NCBI GenBank assembly: GCA_001970855.1
Contig: LSSN01002036.1
Location: forward strand, 1 to 16,150
Length of the DNA: 16,150 nt
Reading direction: 5' to 3'
Source of the DNA: Smittium culicis
Taxonomy: Eukaryota; Kickxellomycota; Harpellomycetes; Harpellales; Legeriomycetaceae
Shown: positions 1 through 11,777 of the stretch, piece by piece
Layout of the letters: the number at the start of each line of letters is the position of its first letter
Numbering within the stretch: position 1 is the first letter of the stretch
Position numbers and translations under genes: made by a program
The notes under the pieces: generated by a model
The model's database searches: none
What the model was told of the DNA's origin: nothing
What the model saw: only the letters and a program-made list of their open reading frames with translations

Positions 1-360
1 TCTTGAAAATTTGGACATATTAATTTATTGCCTTGTAAACTGTCTTAATAATTTTTTTAATACCTAGTTTATATTATTTTCGACATAAAATATTCTCTAT
101 TGGTTGTTAATTAGGTATAATAAGAGGTTAATCAAATTTTAGCTCTTTAATGTAGCTTGATAAAAAAAAAACCGTTGGTAAGCAGTATATTTTTATGTTT
201 TATCTAAACTTGAAAAACAAAAGTTTTAATAAGGCCTAGCCTAAGGTTATTTTTATTTTTATTTTTTTTTTGCCTTTAAGGGTTTATTAAACTTTATTTA
301 AAAGTACACAAAAATCTATTAACAAGTATTTATATTATAAAAATGTTATATTTTTTTTTT

Positions 361-410
361 GAAACCGATCCCACTCCCCCCCTCTTGCAGCTCCATGCCC
401 ACTGGGCATT
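361..410. other. C-rich island with hairpin
   Basis: This short block stands out from the AT-rich background. It has a run of seven C at 376-382, then a pyrimidine tract ending in TTGCAG at 385-390, which looks like a 3' splice acceptor. A perfect hairpin follows, ATGCCC-ACT-GGGCAT (395-409). Neither strand gives a recognisable peptide. It could be a remnant of an exon, part of a non-coding RNA or a decayed insertion. I assign no function. Confidence 0.3.
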
Positions 411-2422
411 GGTTCAAGTACCTAAGGTTAACTGTATCTCAAAAATTAGCATATAGTACTCTTCATTATTATTATTATTTTTGGCAAAGGTGACCAATTA
501 TATTCCATAAAAGTTGTACTTTTCAGGGTGAAGCTAAATTCTTTTAAAGTTAAAAGTATCAGTAATTAGAACACAGTTATAAAGTTCATAAAAAAAAGCA
601 AAAAAAATAGCAGTATTTTTAACTATTGCTGCCTGTGTTAGGGCAAATTAGATAGTTTATTTTTTATTTCGACTCCTTCTCAGGAATTAGACTGTATTTG
701 GTCTACATAATAAAGCAAATTGCATTCAATAAAAATAATCTGACTTTTAGACTTGATTAAATACAAGTCTTTTGATTAAATATCAGCAGATAGAAAAGTT
801 AACTTATAAATTATCTACGCATCAATTAATCCGCTTTTTTAAAAACTTTTGGACGCGAAAGAGTTAATTCTTTCATGTACTGTATTACGTTTTTTAACAT
901 CTAAAAGTAACCAACTTTGGTAAAAAATAATAGAATTCCAAGACTCATTCAATTATTGGTTTGCTGTACAGTAGCACCAAGTAATAAACTTGATTTTAAG
1001 TCACAAGTGATTCAATAAACTATCTAAAAAGTGGCGAATAGGGAGATGCAATCAAGTAGTAAAATGCAATTTAGGTAAATAAATTTTATTTATATCAAAG
1101 AGATACGATTTGCTTTATTAAATCTAATTATTAGTATACAAAAAAGTAATCAAACACGAGCAAAATAAGATATTTGGGATATTCCTAGTAGAAGCGGAGC
1201 TATTTTTCATTAAAATTCTATTTGCTTAAGCGAAAAAGATAAATTTATTGGTTGTACTGGTTAATTCATTCGATATAGTTTTCTAATAGGTTTGAAAAAT
1301 TAAAATAGATATAATGAGTAGGAAAAATTCAAAGGTTAAAATTCTGCACCTCCAAACAATCTCCAAATTTTCTCAGTGAAGTTATCGCTCCTATTTAAAA
1401 ATTTACCATTTAATTATAGTAGATATTTTTCTTTTGATTTAGGTATTACGGAGTTTATTTATTCAGCAGCTTAGGCTAAAAAAATTCAATAAATAAATAA
1501 ATTGGCGCGAGTCCAGTCATCACAATTAACGAAATGAGATATATTTAAATTATTTATAAATACAGCTGTTTAATTTAAATTGTTAAGCCTTTATTAGTGT
1601 AACTATGATTTGGGAACCGAAATAAAAATGCAAAAAAAAAAAGTATTTTATGGGAAAATGATTAAAATAATTAGTATGATTCCAAGATTTTAAATATAAA
1701 AGCTATCCGATGTGAAGGAGCGCTTATGGGCAAATAAAAATCAGCTAAAAATGGTATTGGTAATAAGCAAAAATTATTGGTTAGAAAATTGATCTGTAGC
1801 TTTTTAAAATAATATAGATTAATTAATTGCCTATTGTTCACAGTTAAATGTTATTTCCGCTTATGTAATGCTTGCATAAAATTAAAACTAGCCATACTAT
1901 ACTTTCTACTATTTAGTGCGAATATGTTTAGGTATATTTGTAAAAATGGTTACAAAAGCCTTGTTATAAACTAGCTGACATCACCATTTTAAATCGAAAC
2001 CTAAACCTGCAAAATAGATAAAAAAAAAAGCTTATATTTTTTTCCAACCCATTAAAATGAGGAAAATGCAAAAGAGTATAAACTATGAGAAATTTTACCG
2101 ATATTTGTATTCCGACATTTATATTATAGTTTCTATATTTCCGCTAATATACTTTAGATATCATAAAAAGTTCCTGATTCAGAGAAGAGTACATAATAGC
2201 AAGTAGTGTATATGATAAAACATTTCAAGTCTAGTCTTTTTGAGCTAATTATAATGTATTCAGACGTTTATTATCAAATAATGGAAAAAATATTCGATAG
2301 GAGAGAAAAATAAACGAAACAGTAGTATCTACTGATAGATACATACTATGTACTATAATTTAAAATAATTATAATTTTTTTCATTGATTAGGATAAAATA
2401 TTAATTGTTTTCAAAATAGCTA

Positions 2423-2619
2423 TTAACCCTTTCCCGTCCAACACTCTTTAAAAAAATCAAATTTACGATTCGACTATGGTTTATAAGCAAATTAATTATT
2501 TGCTGTTATTCTATAACATACCAATATTTTTTAAAGATTCGGAATTAAAGCATTTTAATTGAACACAGTTGGCTATATCTGGTGGTCCAAAAACAGTCTG
2601 CCACCCGGGAAAGGGTTAA
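2423..2619. mobile_element. piggyBac-like MITE with TTAA target duplication
   Basis: A 189-bp non-coding element (2427-2615) sits between two TTAA tetranucleotides (2423-2426 and 2616-2619). Its ends are inverted repeats. The left end reads CCCTTTCCCGTCC, and the right end read on the other strand starts CCCTTTCCCGGGTGG, so the outer 10 bp are identical. TTAA target duplication together with CCCTTT-type termini is the hallmark of the piggyBac superfamily. The interior is AT-rich and has no open frame, so it is a non-autonomous element (MITE) that would need a transposase from elsewhere. No transposase gene is visible in this window. The intact TTAA pair and matching tips suggest either recent insertion or little decay. 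The family assignment rests on TSD and termini only. Confidence 0.8.
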
Positions 2620-4475
2620 GCACAGATGGGTGATTCTGAGCGAAGAAAGTAATTTGATGCAATTAATAGTATTAGCTTGTATAATTAATAGTTGTAAACA
2701 TTATTGTCGAAATTGAAAAGGAATTTCGATTTTTCTATTTTTTCGTATAAATTTAAAATTATTATTTGCTAGAAGAATGAAACGTTTTTATATATTGTAT
2801 ATTAATTTTTTATGTAATTTTATACACTGTAACACTTTAGTCTATAAAACGGCTACTTCATTGAGAACCTCCCAGTCAACTATTCATTAGTAATGTGATA
2901 TATAAAAGGTATAATGTTTTTTTAAAAAAATACCGGAATTGTTTCTGGGTGAGAATAAAGCAAACAATAAAATAAACTAGAAAGTGCAAAATAAACTAAA
3001 AAGTAGCTGGAATCTTTTTAATTAAGTAATTATGTGATTTTATAATTTATTTAACCAATGATTAGTCGACGGGGTGTATTTTAGTAAAAAGTATGAGTGT
3101 GCAGAATGAGTCATAAATGAAAACATTAATTTCAATGCTTTACAAAAATATAACTATAATTAGCAAAGCACTTTTTAGCACAAAAAATATACAAATGAAA
3201 TCAAGCTATTATATTTTATTATTGGCCCCTACGTACTAAAAACCCTGATAATATAAATTATTTGACCATACATTGATATTTTTTATATGGTATACAAAAT
3301 CTGAAATGTAAATACTGCGGACTAATATTCAGAAAACTAAAAATTTGATATATGTATTAAAATATCCGTTAAATAATCTAATATATTACAAAAAATCAAG
3401 ATCCAAAAAAAAAGAGAAAAGTTTCGCTAACCTAGTAGTCTATATATTTTTTATAGATAAAGGAGAAAGTGTTAGATTTATATGGCAAGATCTAAGCGCA
3501 ATCAAAATATCCACATATTTTGTGTGGCTCGTCGATTCCGAATATCAAATTGTCTAAATCGAAAAAATACCATTAAAAATATTCAGTACTTTGTGTTACT
3601 TGAGCTAAAAAGTCAAGTAAAAATAACAATAACATCATATTTACATTTTTCTTATGGAAGAATTGTTTTTAAATTCCGATATATTCTTTTTGTACCTTCT
3701 TATGTAAGCAACAATGGTTCGAGACGTTCAAACTAATTCCTACTATTTGCAAAATAATATAGGCACCTATAACACACAAGCCAATAATCACTAATTTAAC
3801 AAATAACTACAAACTAAAATACTTTTAGATATTTTTCCTAATTGCTTAGCCAAAAAATTTTTGTTGTATAATTTCTTATATATAATAAATAATCTAACTC
3901 CTCTTTGTATACTTTTTGAGATCTTTTACTTGTATCTATTTTTAATAGAAATAAAATTTCTACATTAGACTAGTACTGTGTCAATGTTTATAAATCCCTT
4001 CAACATCCGCCCTCTGAATTATCCCTAACATCCAAACATTTGACTTATTATATGTATCAATCTCCTTAAAAAATTTAATCATCATTTTATTTACTCTGAT
4101 ATAGCCCATAATTTATTGTTTTATAACACACATATAAATCCTATTATAAAAATCACACTATTATTATTCTTTTTATTATCCTTATATACTTTCAATACTT
4201 GAACATAACACCTTAATATTATCACTTCTTGTATGTCCAACTATTCCCCTTACATATATCAACATATTTAGTATACAATCTAATTATCATAATAGAGCAA
4301 CTTCTGGAATACATTTTTAAATACCTCACTTATCGAATTTTTTAGCCTTACTTCCCTGCCGGCCTCTTTTTTTTTCTTTTTTAGCAGAAACCATAAAGAA
4401 TTATTGAATTAAAATATCATCATTTAATATTAAATATATTATAAAAAATCTTATAAAGATTAAACTAATATTAAA

Positions 4476-6218
4476 ATGTCGACATCCTCAAAGCCTGAAA
4501 CATCCGACGAAAAAGAAGCTGTCACTTTCGAATTATATTCTGATCAGGTATTGACTGAAAATGAGACTGCCCTGGTCAAGTCTTACCTCAGAAAATCTGA
4601 TCTACGTGTTTTGCCCATACTTATTGCTCTATACATCTTCTCCTTAATTGATCGCGGTGCCATAGGGGCTGCCCTTGCTAATGGTTTGCGAGTAGGTCTA
4701 AAACTAACCCAAAGCGAAGAGTTTCTCTCAACCGCAATATTTTCCGTCTTTTATATCATTTGCGAAAGTAAGTATAAATCATTAATATTTATCGCTCACA
4801 TTTATTTTTTGTAATATTACCTCCCCCCCCTACCTTTTATTAACATATAATTATTCATTTTTTCATATTTCTTATTCATCAAGTCCCCTCGAACATCATT
4901 CTAAAGAAAATGAGACCAAATGTTTGGTTTACTATCATCGGTACTCTTTGGTCAATCACGTGTATGTTACAAGCATTTGCTAAAAATGGCACTTCGTTTA
5001 CTATCCTTAGAGCCTTGCTAGGAATATTCGAATCTGGCTTCTCTCCTGGAGTCATCGCTTACTTAAATTACTGGTACACCAGGACTGAGCTTGGTTCAAG
5101 AATGTTATACTTTTACATGTCTTTTTCCATTGCTGGGATTATCGGCTCTCCGCTAAGCGCCATTCTGGCATCCAACAAGGTAACATTATTTACTACTCTA
5201 GATGTCATTAATTTACCAAAAACTTGATCATCTTTAATAGAAAAAAAATTTTTTTTGAATTAATAATCGTAATTTTTTTGATATTATTTTATCTCTGTTT
5301 ACGCATCTCGAAATAATATTAATGCTCATAATTTAATTATTCTATTAGATATTTTCATTCAAGCCGTTCCAAAGCATTTTCTTCTTCGAAGGATTAATTA
5401 CATTAATTTTATGCATAATCGGTTATTTTGTTATTCAAAACTCTCCAGAGGAGGCAAAATTTTTAACTGTTGAAGAGCGAGAGCTAGCTCTTCGTCGATT
5501 ATCCAATGAACAAGGAATTTCATCAAAAACTAAAGTTAACATGAGACAAACCTTCCAGATTCTTATGGACTGGAAACTGTGGATATTCTGCTTGATATTG
5601 TTGGGTGCTGGTGTTGGGCCTGTCGTTGGTTCAATCTTTGGCCCTTCAATCATCACCTCATTAGGTTTTACTGGCGTCCAAGCTACATATTTAGCTGGTC
5701 TACCCTCGATTTCCGGGCTAGCTGGTTTATTTGCCGCTGTTTACATGACAAATAAACTTGATTACAGCGTCATTATCGTGTTTTTTGGCATAGTACACAT
5801 CGTTGGATATTCTGTTTTTGTTTTCGCATCAGGAAAAATCATCCGTCTTGTATTCTCATTTATCTCTGGGTTTGGCTCTCTGCCTCTTATCCCTGTTTCC
5901 ATAACTTGGTGTTTAATTAATCAAGGTGGAATATTCAAAAGAATGATAGCTTCTGCACTAATTGTATCTATCAGTACAACAAGTGGTATTTTCCTTCCAA
6001 GGGTTTTCGTATACAAGTACTTCCCAAAGTTTACCATCGGCCACTCACTTGCTATTGGTATAATGTCCCTAGCGCTAGCTCTAACAGTTTTTTTAAACGT
6101 TTACTACAGGTACGAGAATAAAAGAAGAGATATAGCGAATGGTGATGTTTCACACTTATCTGAGCAAGAACAAAGAGACTTGTTTGATAAACATCCGAAA
6201 TTCAGATATAGACTATAA
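4476..6218 (+). CDS. MFS permease, anion:cation symporter (Dal5-like) family
   Basis: Three exons (4476-4767, 4884-5179, 5349-6218) with GT-AG introns of 116 and 169 bp join into 485 codons, normal for fungal ACS/Dal5-type permeases. Members import allantoate, vitamins or other organic anions by proton symport; the substrate here cannot be told. The N-terminal cytosolic tail (to about residue 43) is acidic. Helix 1 is followed by DRGAIGAA (59-66), a variant of the family's LDR-NIGNA motif. Splicing exon 1 to exon 2 creates the diagnostic EIPSN (97-101). The central loop has the usual SPEEAKFLT...ERELALRRL pattern (from 228). The C-terminus keeps the D-HPKFRY ending before the stop. About 12 membrane helices are expected and all exons are open. 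The start is the first ATG after a pyrimidine-rich, then A-rich leader. The helix 1 motif and the loop before helix 6 deviate from consensus. It looks functional. Confidence 0.93.
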
Positions 6219-6261
6219 AAATCCATTCAAGCTTCGTCAGATAAACAGATTCATCTGGCAC

Positions 6262-6267
6262 AATAAA
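6262..6267 (+). terminator. Possible poly(A) signal of the permease gene
   Basis: AATAAA lies 44 nt after the permease stop codon. In DNA this AT-rich the motif is common by chance, so the call rests mainly on position. Confidence 0.4.
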
Positions 6268-6860
6268 CTCCAAAATATCATATATTAATTTAATTCTAAT
6301 GCTTTGTATTAAGATCCTTCCCAAGTTCATAATGGTCCCAGCCCATTTTACCAGAGCTAATACATATAAATGCGCATATTGACATTTTATTCCACATTGT
6401 TTATAATTTTTTATTGATCTTTGCGTTTATACTTTTTTACTTTTTTACTTTATTATTTTTCTTAGTTTATACTAGAAAAAATAAATGGCCTAATATTGCT
6501 ACATAATTATTAGTTTTTCTTTGATTATATATATTTTAATTTTTTTATTGTTAGTCAGGCTATTAAAGAATACTAAAGAATTATCTGTAAAAGTTCTTAG
6601 TTGCTAATAATTATTTCTATTCTTTTATATCATTGTAAGCTAAGCTAACCCAATTACATTCTATCATTCGTTTGGCTCGATATAAACTGTAAATAAATTG
6701 AGCAAATTAAATCTCATTAATTGGTAACTGCGATTTTAAACGATTTCAGCTTTTAGTTTTGAATCGAGTACAGCTAAATTTATAAATTATTTATAGCTCT
6801 CCACAATATCAAACTGCTATACTACATGGAATCGCTATACCATCATATCTCAATTTACTC

Positions 6861-6868
6861 TATATAAG
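6861..6868 (+). promoter_or_regulatory. TATA-like box upstream of RecQ4
   Basis: TATATAAG, about 100 bp before the start codon, is the best TATA candidate of the RecQ4 gene. AT-rich surroundings make chance occurrence likely. Confidence 0.35.
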
Positions 6869-6928
6869 GAAAATCGTTCTATAATAAAACAGTAAAGACC
6901 TATTGACAGATTATTTCCGAAATAGTTT

Positions 6929-6949
6929 ATGCAGTTGTCTACTGTATAA
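6929..6949 (+). promoter_or_regulatory. Short upstream ORF in the RecQ4 leader
   Basis: ATG at 6929 opens a six-codon frame (MQLSTV) ending in TAA at 6947-6949, 19 nt before the RecQ4 ATG and out of frame with it. If transcription begins near the TATA-like box, ribosomes would meet this ATG first, which could lower translation of the main frame. The transcript start is not known. Confidence 0.35.
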
Positions 6950-6968
6950 GAAAATCAAAGTACACGAG

Positions 6969-9900
6969 ATGGGCGGCGAATTAAATATGAAATCAGAATT
7001 CGAAATTCTCAAAACCCAGCTGAAAGTATGGGAGAAACAATTCCAAAAAGATAATGGAAGGCTCGCAGGAAAGTCTGACTTAGCTAAAGTTCCGGAAATA
7101 GGTATAAATTAAATTTATAAACAACTTTTGATTTTTATTTGTTTAGACATGCTTTTTATATATCTAAATTCATTTTATATTGAAATTTATCTGTTTTCCC
7201 TCCATCCCTTCCTCATCCTCAAAATATAAACCTTAAGAATCGAAATACAAATTATATTATAAACTTAAGCATTCGTTAATAACAAGCACGCCAAAAAGGA
7301 AAACCCCTATACTCGAAAAGACATATACAAAACAATTAAACTCTTCAAATAATCACGATTTAACTAGTCTTAATTTCTTATCACCATCTAGACCTGATAA
7401 TAATCGTAATTACTTTTGTTGATTTTTCTATTTCGTATTATAAAATATATACATAATTTTAAAAAAAAAATTTTTTTTTGTAGAATCCAACAGCGAAAAA
7501 TCTTTAGAAAGTATCCAAGAAATTACAAGTATTTCCAAAAATCTAGAAACTCATGCTGATGTAACAAATAACATTCCCGCATCTCATCCCCTATCGATAT
7601 CTACTTTTTCGGCTGATATTCGTGGAAGTGTATCATCGAGAAAAAAAATTGATATCAATGCTTTCAAGAAATCACTAACTACTCAAGCTCCCCAACCTTC
7701 TTACTTTGACAATTCCCTCAAAAGGTCCAATAGAAGCGATGATGATTTGCCTATCAATGATAAAGAGACTGATATCAAACCCACAAAGGTATTCATACTT
7801 TTTAATTACGCTGCTTTAATTTCTATATACTATTAATGTATTCCTCATTTTTTTCAATATAATTTTAAAAATTTTATCAGTTATTCTTTGATCTTATTTT
7901 CGGAAATGTATTCTAACATTAACTTGTATTGTAATTTTAACTATGCTTAACTAGATCGCTAAAAAGCCAACACAAAAGAGGCAAACTAGAAGAGTAAAAC
8001 GTAATTATTTCTACCACTACCTTTTCATTTACATTATACTATTTATATCCTCGTAATAAATAGATATTTCACTTGAATAACTTTTTTCTCATTTAATCCA
8101 CTTTTTTTTGTATAAAATATTAACCATTTTCTACCTAATTAGTTAAACCCATTGATATGGTTAACAAAAAGGCAAAAAGAAAAGCAACTGACTCTTCAGA
8201 AGCTGGATTAATGGTTAGTCAAAATTTTACAAGAATGAAGCTAGGAAAAAGAAAACAAAATTTTGGCGCTGCTGACTATAGAAGGTATATTCTTTATTAT
8301 TTTAGGTTATAAATTCTTTCAGACAAATCTATATGTATCTATCATATATTTAAATCTAATTTTTTAATTTCTTTTTTTAAAAAAAAAGAGAGTTTTATAA
8401 GAAAATGGTTTCTAGAGCAGAATCAAAGCAAAAGTCAAATTCAAAAAATTCTACCAAAAACCCTCAACCTGTAAATAAATTATCTCTAGATTTAAAAGGC
8501 GAATCTTTTGAAGTCGAATTTGAAGACTCACTAGGATTCTTAGTTAATGATTCTGCTCCAAAAAATAAAAAATTTGGACAAAAAAAGAGTAAATCAAAGC
8601 TTTCTATTGCTGAACTACGTCTTTTACTGTTCGCTGATGATCTAGAAGAGTAAAAATTTATACTTTATTTACTTTACTTTTTATTTTTTACAATACTCCT
8701 TAATTTTCAGATTTTCAATGCACTATTACTTTTTATTCTAGTTTTATGATTTTTTTCCCCCCTTTCATTTGTATATTTCTATCATAACTTGAGAATATTT
8801 AGTTTTTTTAACAACTTATTATATTTATAGTAACGAATCTAACATTTTAGTAAACAAAAAGATATGGGAGAGCTACTGCAATGATTCTGAAAAAGTCTAT
8901 AATGACATGTCTAGAGATGCTTCAGGAAACCTTATAGTTAACATCAAACCGATCATGCTTGAAGTCTGGGGCTATACCGATTTCCTCCAAGGCCAATTAG
9001 AAGCTATAAAACGAGTACTTAATTGTCAGTCCTCGCTTTTAATTATCGGCGATAATAAAGGAAAGGGGTTCATTTATCAGCTATGCTCGCTTGTAATTAA
9101 GCTTATACTAAAGCCGCTGAAAATAAATTTAACTACTTTAGTTGTTAGCCCAACAACAGGATTATTTGACTATCAGATAAATAAGCTACCGCTCAGATTA
9201 AATGGCGAAAAAATATCTAATAAAAATGGAAACTTTGTGGAATCATTTAAAAACATAAGCTTTGATGATACAGACGTCTTATTTATAAATACAGAGCATC
9301 TAGTTTCATTGAGTAATATTTCAAAAAAAATCAAAATAGGTTTACTCGTACTAAACGAGTGTCACAGCGCATCAGAAAAATCAATAAATTTTAGACCAAA
9401 CTATTTACTTGCTGGAAAAATAATACAAAATGTTCTGAAGCCAATATCGGTTCTAGCTTCAACAAAAATATGTAATCATGAGCTCAAAACCATTTTGTGC
9501 AATAAATCCGGGTTAGACCATAACCGCGCAGTTATCGATGGAACTCAAGGATTTTATTTCAATGATGCTTCAGATAAAAAGCCAGTCCTGAAAGTTCAAA
9601 CTTTGACTGTACCAAGCTCAGATCAGTACTTTGAAGCTAGTAAAATGAAAGAATTGGTTGGATTGGTTAAAGACTTGTCTAGTAAAAACAAAAAACTGCT
9701 AATATTAACAAAAACGAAACCGGCCTGCGAAAGAGTGTGCGAATCACTAACTAGAAAACTCGACATGTTTGATGGTCTCATAATGTTTCACAATGATTTG
9801 GTATACAATTTAAAACTTATCGCTTTAAAAAAATTTGAAACTGGAGACTACAATATAGCTATTTGTCCCCAGTCTCTTACTTCACAGCTGCAAAAGTTAT

Positions 9901-11414
9901 CAGTTGACGTAGTAATACACTATGACATGCCAGCATCACTAGACGACTACTTGATTCAAGTAAACAGGCTAGACACAACTAAAAATGTATTCTTTGGACT
10001 GAACAGTTTTCAAAATCAGAGGCAAAGTATACTCGAGTCCAAGTATGATTTTTGCAACTCGATAGTTTTCACGCCAGAAAAGCTTGATAGTGAGTGCAAC
10101 TACAGCATAACTCAGATATTGTCATCGCACTGTGACAAACCAACGATTCGAAAGTTTATAAAGTATATATTCGATTTGCTTTTTAGTTCATTTAAAAGTA
10201 GCGACGGTACTTTATTGAGTACAGCTGAGAAGAAAGAGTATATTGAAAAAAAAATCGGATGCGGTCTACAAGAAAGTTCAAAAAGCAAGTATGTTGCAGT
10301 TAGTGTTCCGTTTGATGCGAGCGTTCAGAGACTGCTTGATTTATCTGAATTTGAGATAAAAAATTTAGTTGCAAGTTTATCAGTACTGATGCCAAGTTGG
10401 TTTACCTTAAGTGGGTATTTCGGTAAGAAGGCTGTTCTAACGAGCACGAAATTGGGGTCAAATAAGTTTTCGTTTTTGTTCTGCTCCAAGTATATTGTGG
10501 ATAATGAGCTTGATTTGGCGTATTATTGCAACCAAACAGGGTCTGACGTTCTCGACGTTATCGAGAAACTAAATTTATGCGCAGCTAGCTCGGGAAGTGG
10601 TAGTGGCGGGTTTGTTGTTAGCTATAACGAAAATAGCGTATACTTGAAAATCAGCAGTGAGCTAATATTTGATTTGCTTGGCGATAATGGCAGCGAAATC
10701 GACGAGTCGATTGTGGAAAGGCTAGATAAGCAGGCCTTTATGATTTCATCAACAAAACTCGAAAAGTTGGTTGAGATGTACGATTATTTCAACTGCTTGA
10801 CAGGAATTAAACATTGTGTCGCAAATGATGAAATAAGCGTTCTGAAAAATGTGCGACTGGAGCAGTCTGAAGCCTCATCAAAAATCAAATCATATCTAGA
10901 AGGACCAGCGAGCAACAATATCTACCCAACACCAAACGGCAGTACTTCTGATAATCCGCAGCTACTTCCACAATCATATCAATTAAACGATATTAAACAG
11001 CTAGAGGAATTTTACATTAAGAAATGTAAGTTTATTAGGTCCAATGACATGAATGTAACCAACAGCAACTATGAAAGCGATAATGATGGTAACAGTAGTA
11101 AATTGGATGACCATACCTACAGCAGCTTGAAAACGTTTATTTCGCAGCAAGGAACTCTATTTTCAACCGGTAAGAGTTCTATTTATAATTATTATTTTTA
11201 TTATTAAAACGAAGTATAATTTTAAAAAACAAAAATATTAATAATAATAATGATAGGCAAATCGATTGCTAGAATTTTCCATGGGATCGGGTCGCCTAGT
11301 TACCCAGTAACCGAGTGGGGATGGACCAACTATTTCGGCAAGTTCAAGCATGTGAGCTTTTGCACACTGAGTCATGAGGCCCATAAACTGCTTATCCGAT
11401 CGAATTTCCACTAA
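6969..11414 (+). CDS. RECQL4: Sld2-RecQ4 fusion protein with degenerate helicase motifs
   Basis: Eight exons (6969-7101, 7238-7405, 7484-7788, 7955-8000, 8143-8284, 8389-8649, 8831-11169, 11257-11414) join in frame into 1,183 codons, close to human RECQL4 (about 1,200). Residues 12-55 form the Sld2 core: LK-QLKVWEKQF, GRLAGKSDL-KVPEI, then YKLYYKLK from exon 2. CDK-type sites follow (T62-PKR, S93-PSR). Exon 5 gives the Sld2/RecQ4 signature NFTRMKLGKRKQNF (245-258). The helicase begins near 398 (WGYTDFLQGQ). Its motifs are broken: Walker A GDNKGKG (425-431) lacks the Ser/Thr, DEAH is NECH (527-530), the aromatic loop lost Gln and Trp, and motif VI is QVNRLDTT (728-735). NFRP-YL is kept. The C-terminus carries the RecQ4 signature ARIFHGIGSP-YP (1136-1148). 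Sld2/RecQ4 N-termini act in loading the CMG helicase at origins. I infer a scaffold without ATPase activity. The second Met (residue 7) is an alternative start. Confidence 0.92.
7461..7483 (+). other. A10-T9 tract at the 3' end of RecQ4 intron 2
   Basis: Ten A followed by nine T lead straight into GTAG, the 3' splice site of the 78-bp second intron (7406-7483). The T run can serve as polypyrimidine tract, while A10/T9 could pair into a hairpin that hides the acceptor. It is also prone to length slippage. Confidence 0.5.
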
Positions 11415-11777
11415 ACATTAAAGTATTACATATAATTTTTTTTTTTTTTTTGGTATAAATAAAAAAAAACACAATTGAATATGTAGAAAAAGTTAAATAG
11501 TTATAAACCAACTTGTACTTATTTTATAAAGTTTGTGATTTTAGTATATGTAAATAACAATAAAATGGTGTAATCAATACTTTAATTTTTGTAGTAAATG
11601 GTATAGTATAGATAAGTTTTTTTTTTTGAAGAAAAAAAGTATGTTTAAAAGGGGTAAAAATCAGCAAAATAAAAATAGTAAAAAGACTACTTAAAAATGT
11701 GGGTTATAAAAATGCAGTTATATTGTGGTGTAAGGGAAATAGGGGGGGAGGGAGAGGATATCATAGTAGAGAAGCGA
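11415..11777. other. Convergent 3' region between RecQ4 and HRD1
   Basis: This 363-bp gap carries the 3' untranslated regions of two genes that run towards each other. AATAAA at 11458-11463 and 11559-11564 are candidate poly(A) signals for RecQ4. Long T runs (about 11439-11451 and 11619-11628) and a G-rich patch (11739-11756) are the only other features. I find no coding exon. Confidence 0.6.
11458..11463 (+). terminator. Possible poly(A) signal of RecQ4
   Basis: AATAAA lies 44 nt past the RecQ4 stop, right after a long T run and before an A run. Position supports it; the AT-rich context weakens it. Confidence 0.45.

Larger units (their letters stand above)
1..4475. other. Gene-poor AT-rich region
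   Basis: I see no gene I can support in this stretch. It is dominated by A and T runs and by scattered stops in all frames. The two longest open stretches, near 3345-3557 and 3482-3736, have no start context, no family similarity and a composition like their surroundings. The region holds a piggyBac-like MITE at 2427-2615 and a C-rich island near 361-410. Small hairpins occur at 857-874 (GAAAGA/TCTTTC arms) and 2325-2342 (GTATCTA/TAGATAC arms). From about 3960 to 4475 the plus strand becomes richer in C and T, which probably marks the promoter and 5' leader of the permease gene. Very small exons like those of HUB1 could still be hidden here, so absence of genes is not proven. Confidence 0.6.
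6219..6968. other. Intergenic region between permease and RecQ4 genes
   Basis: This 750-bp stretch holds the permease 3' region and the RecQ4 promoter and leader. I see no coding exon. A T-rich section runs through about 6410-6560. A TATA-like box is at 6861-6868. A six-codon upstream ORF (6929-6949) precedes the RecQ4 start. Confidence 0.6.
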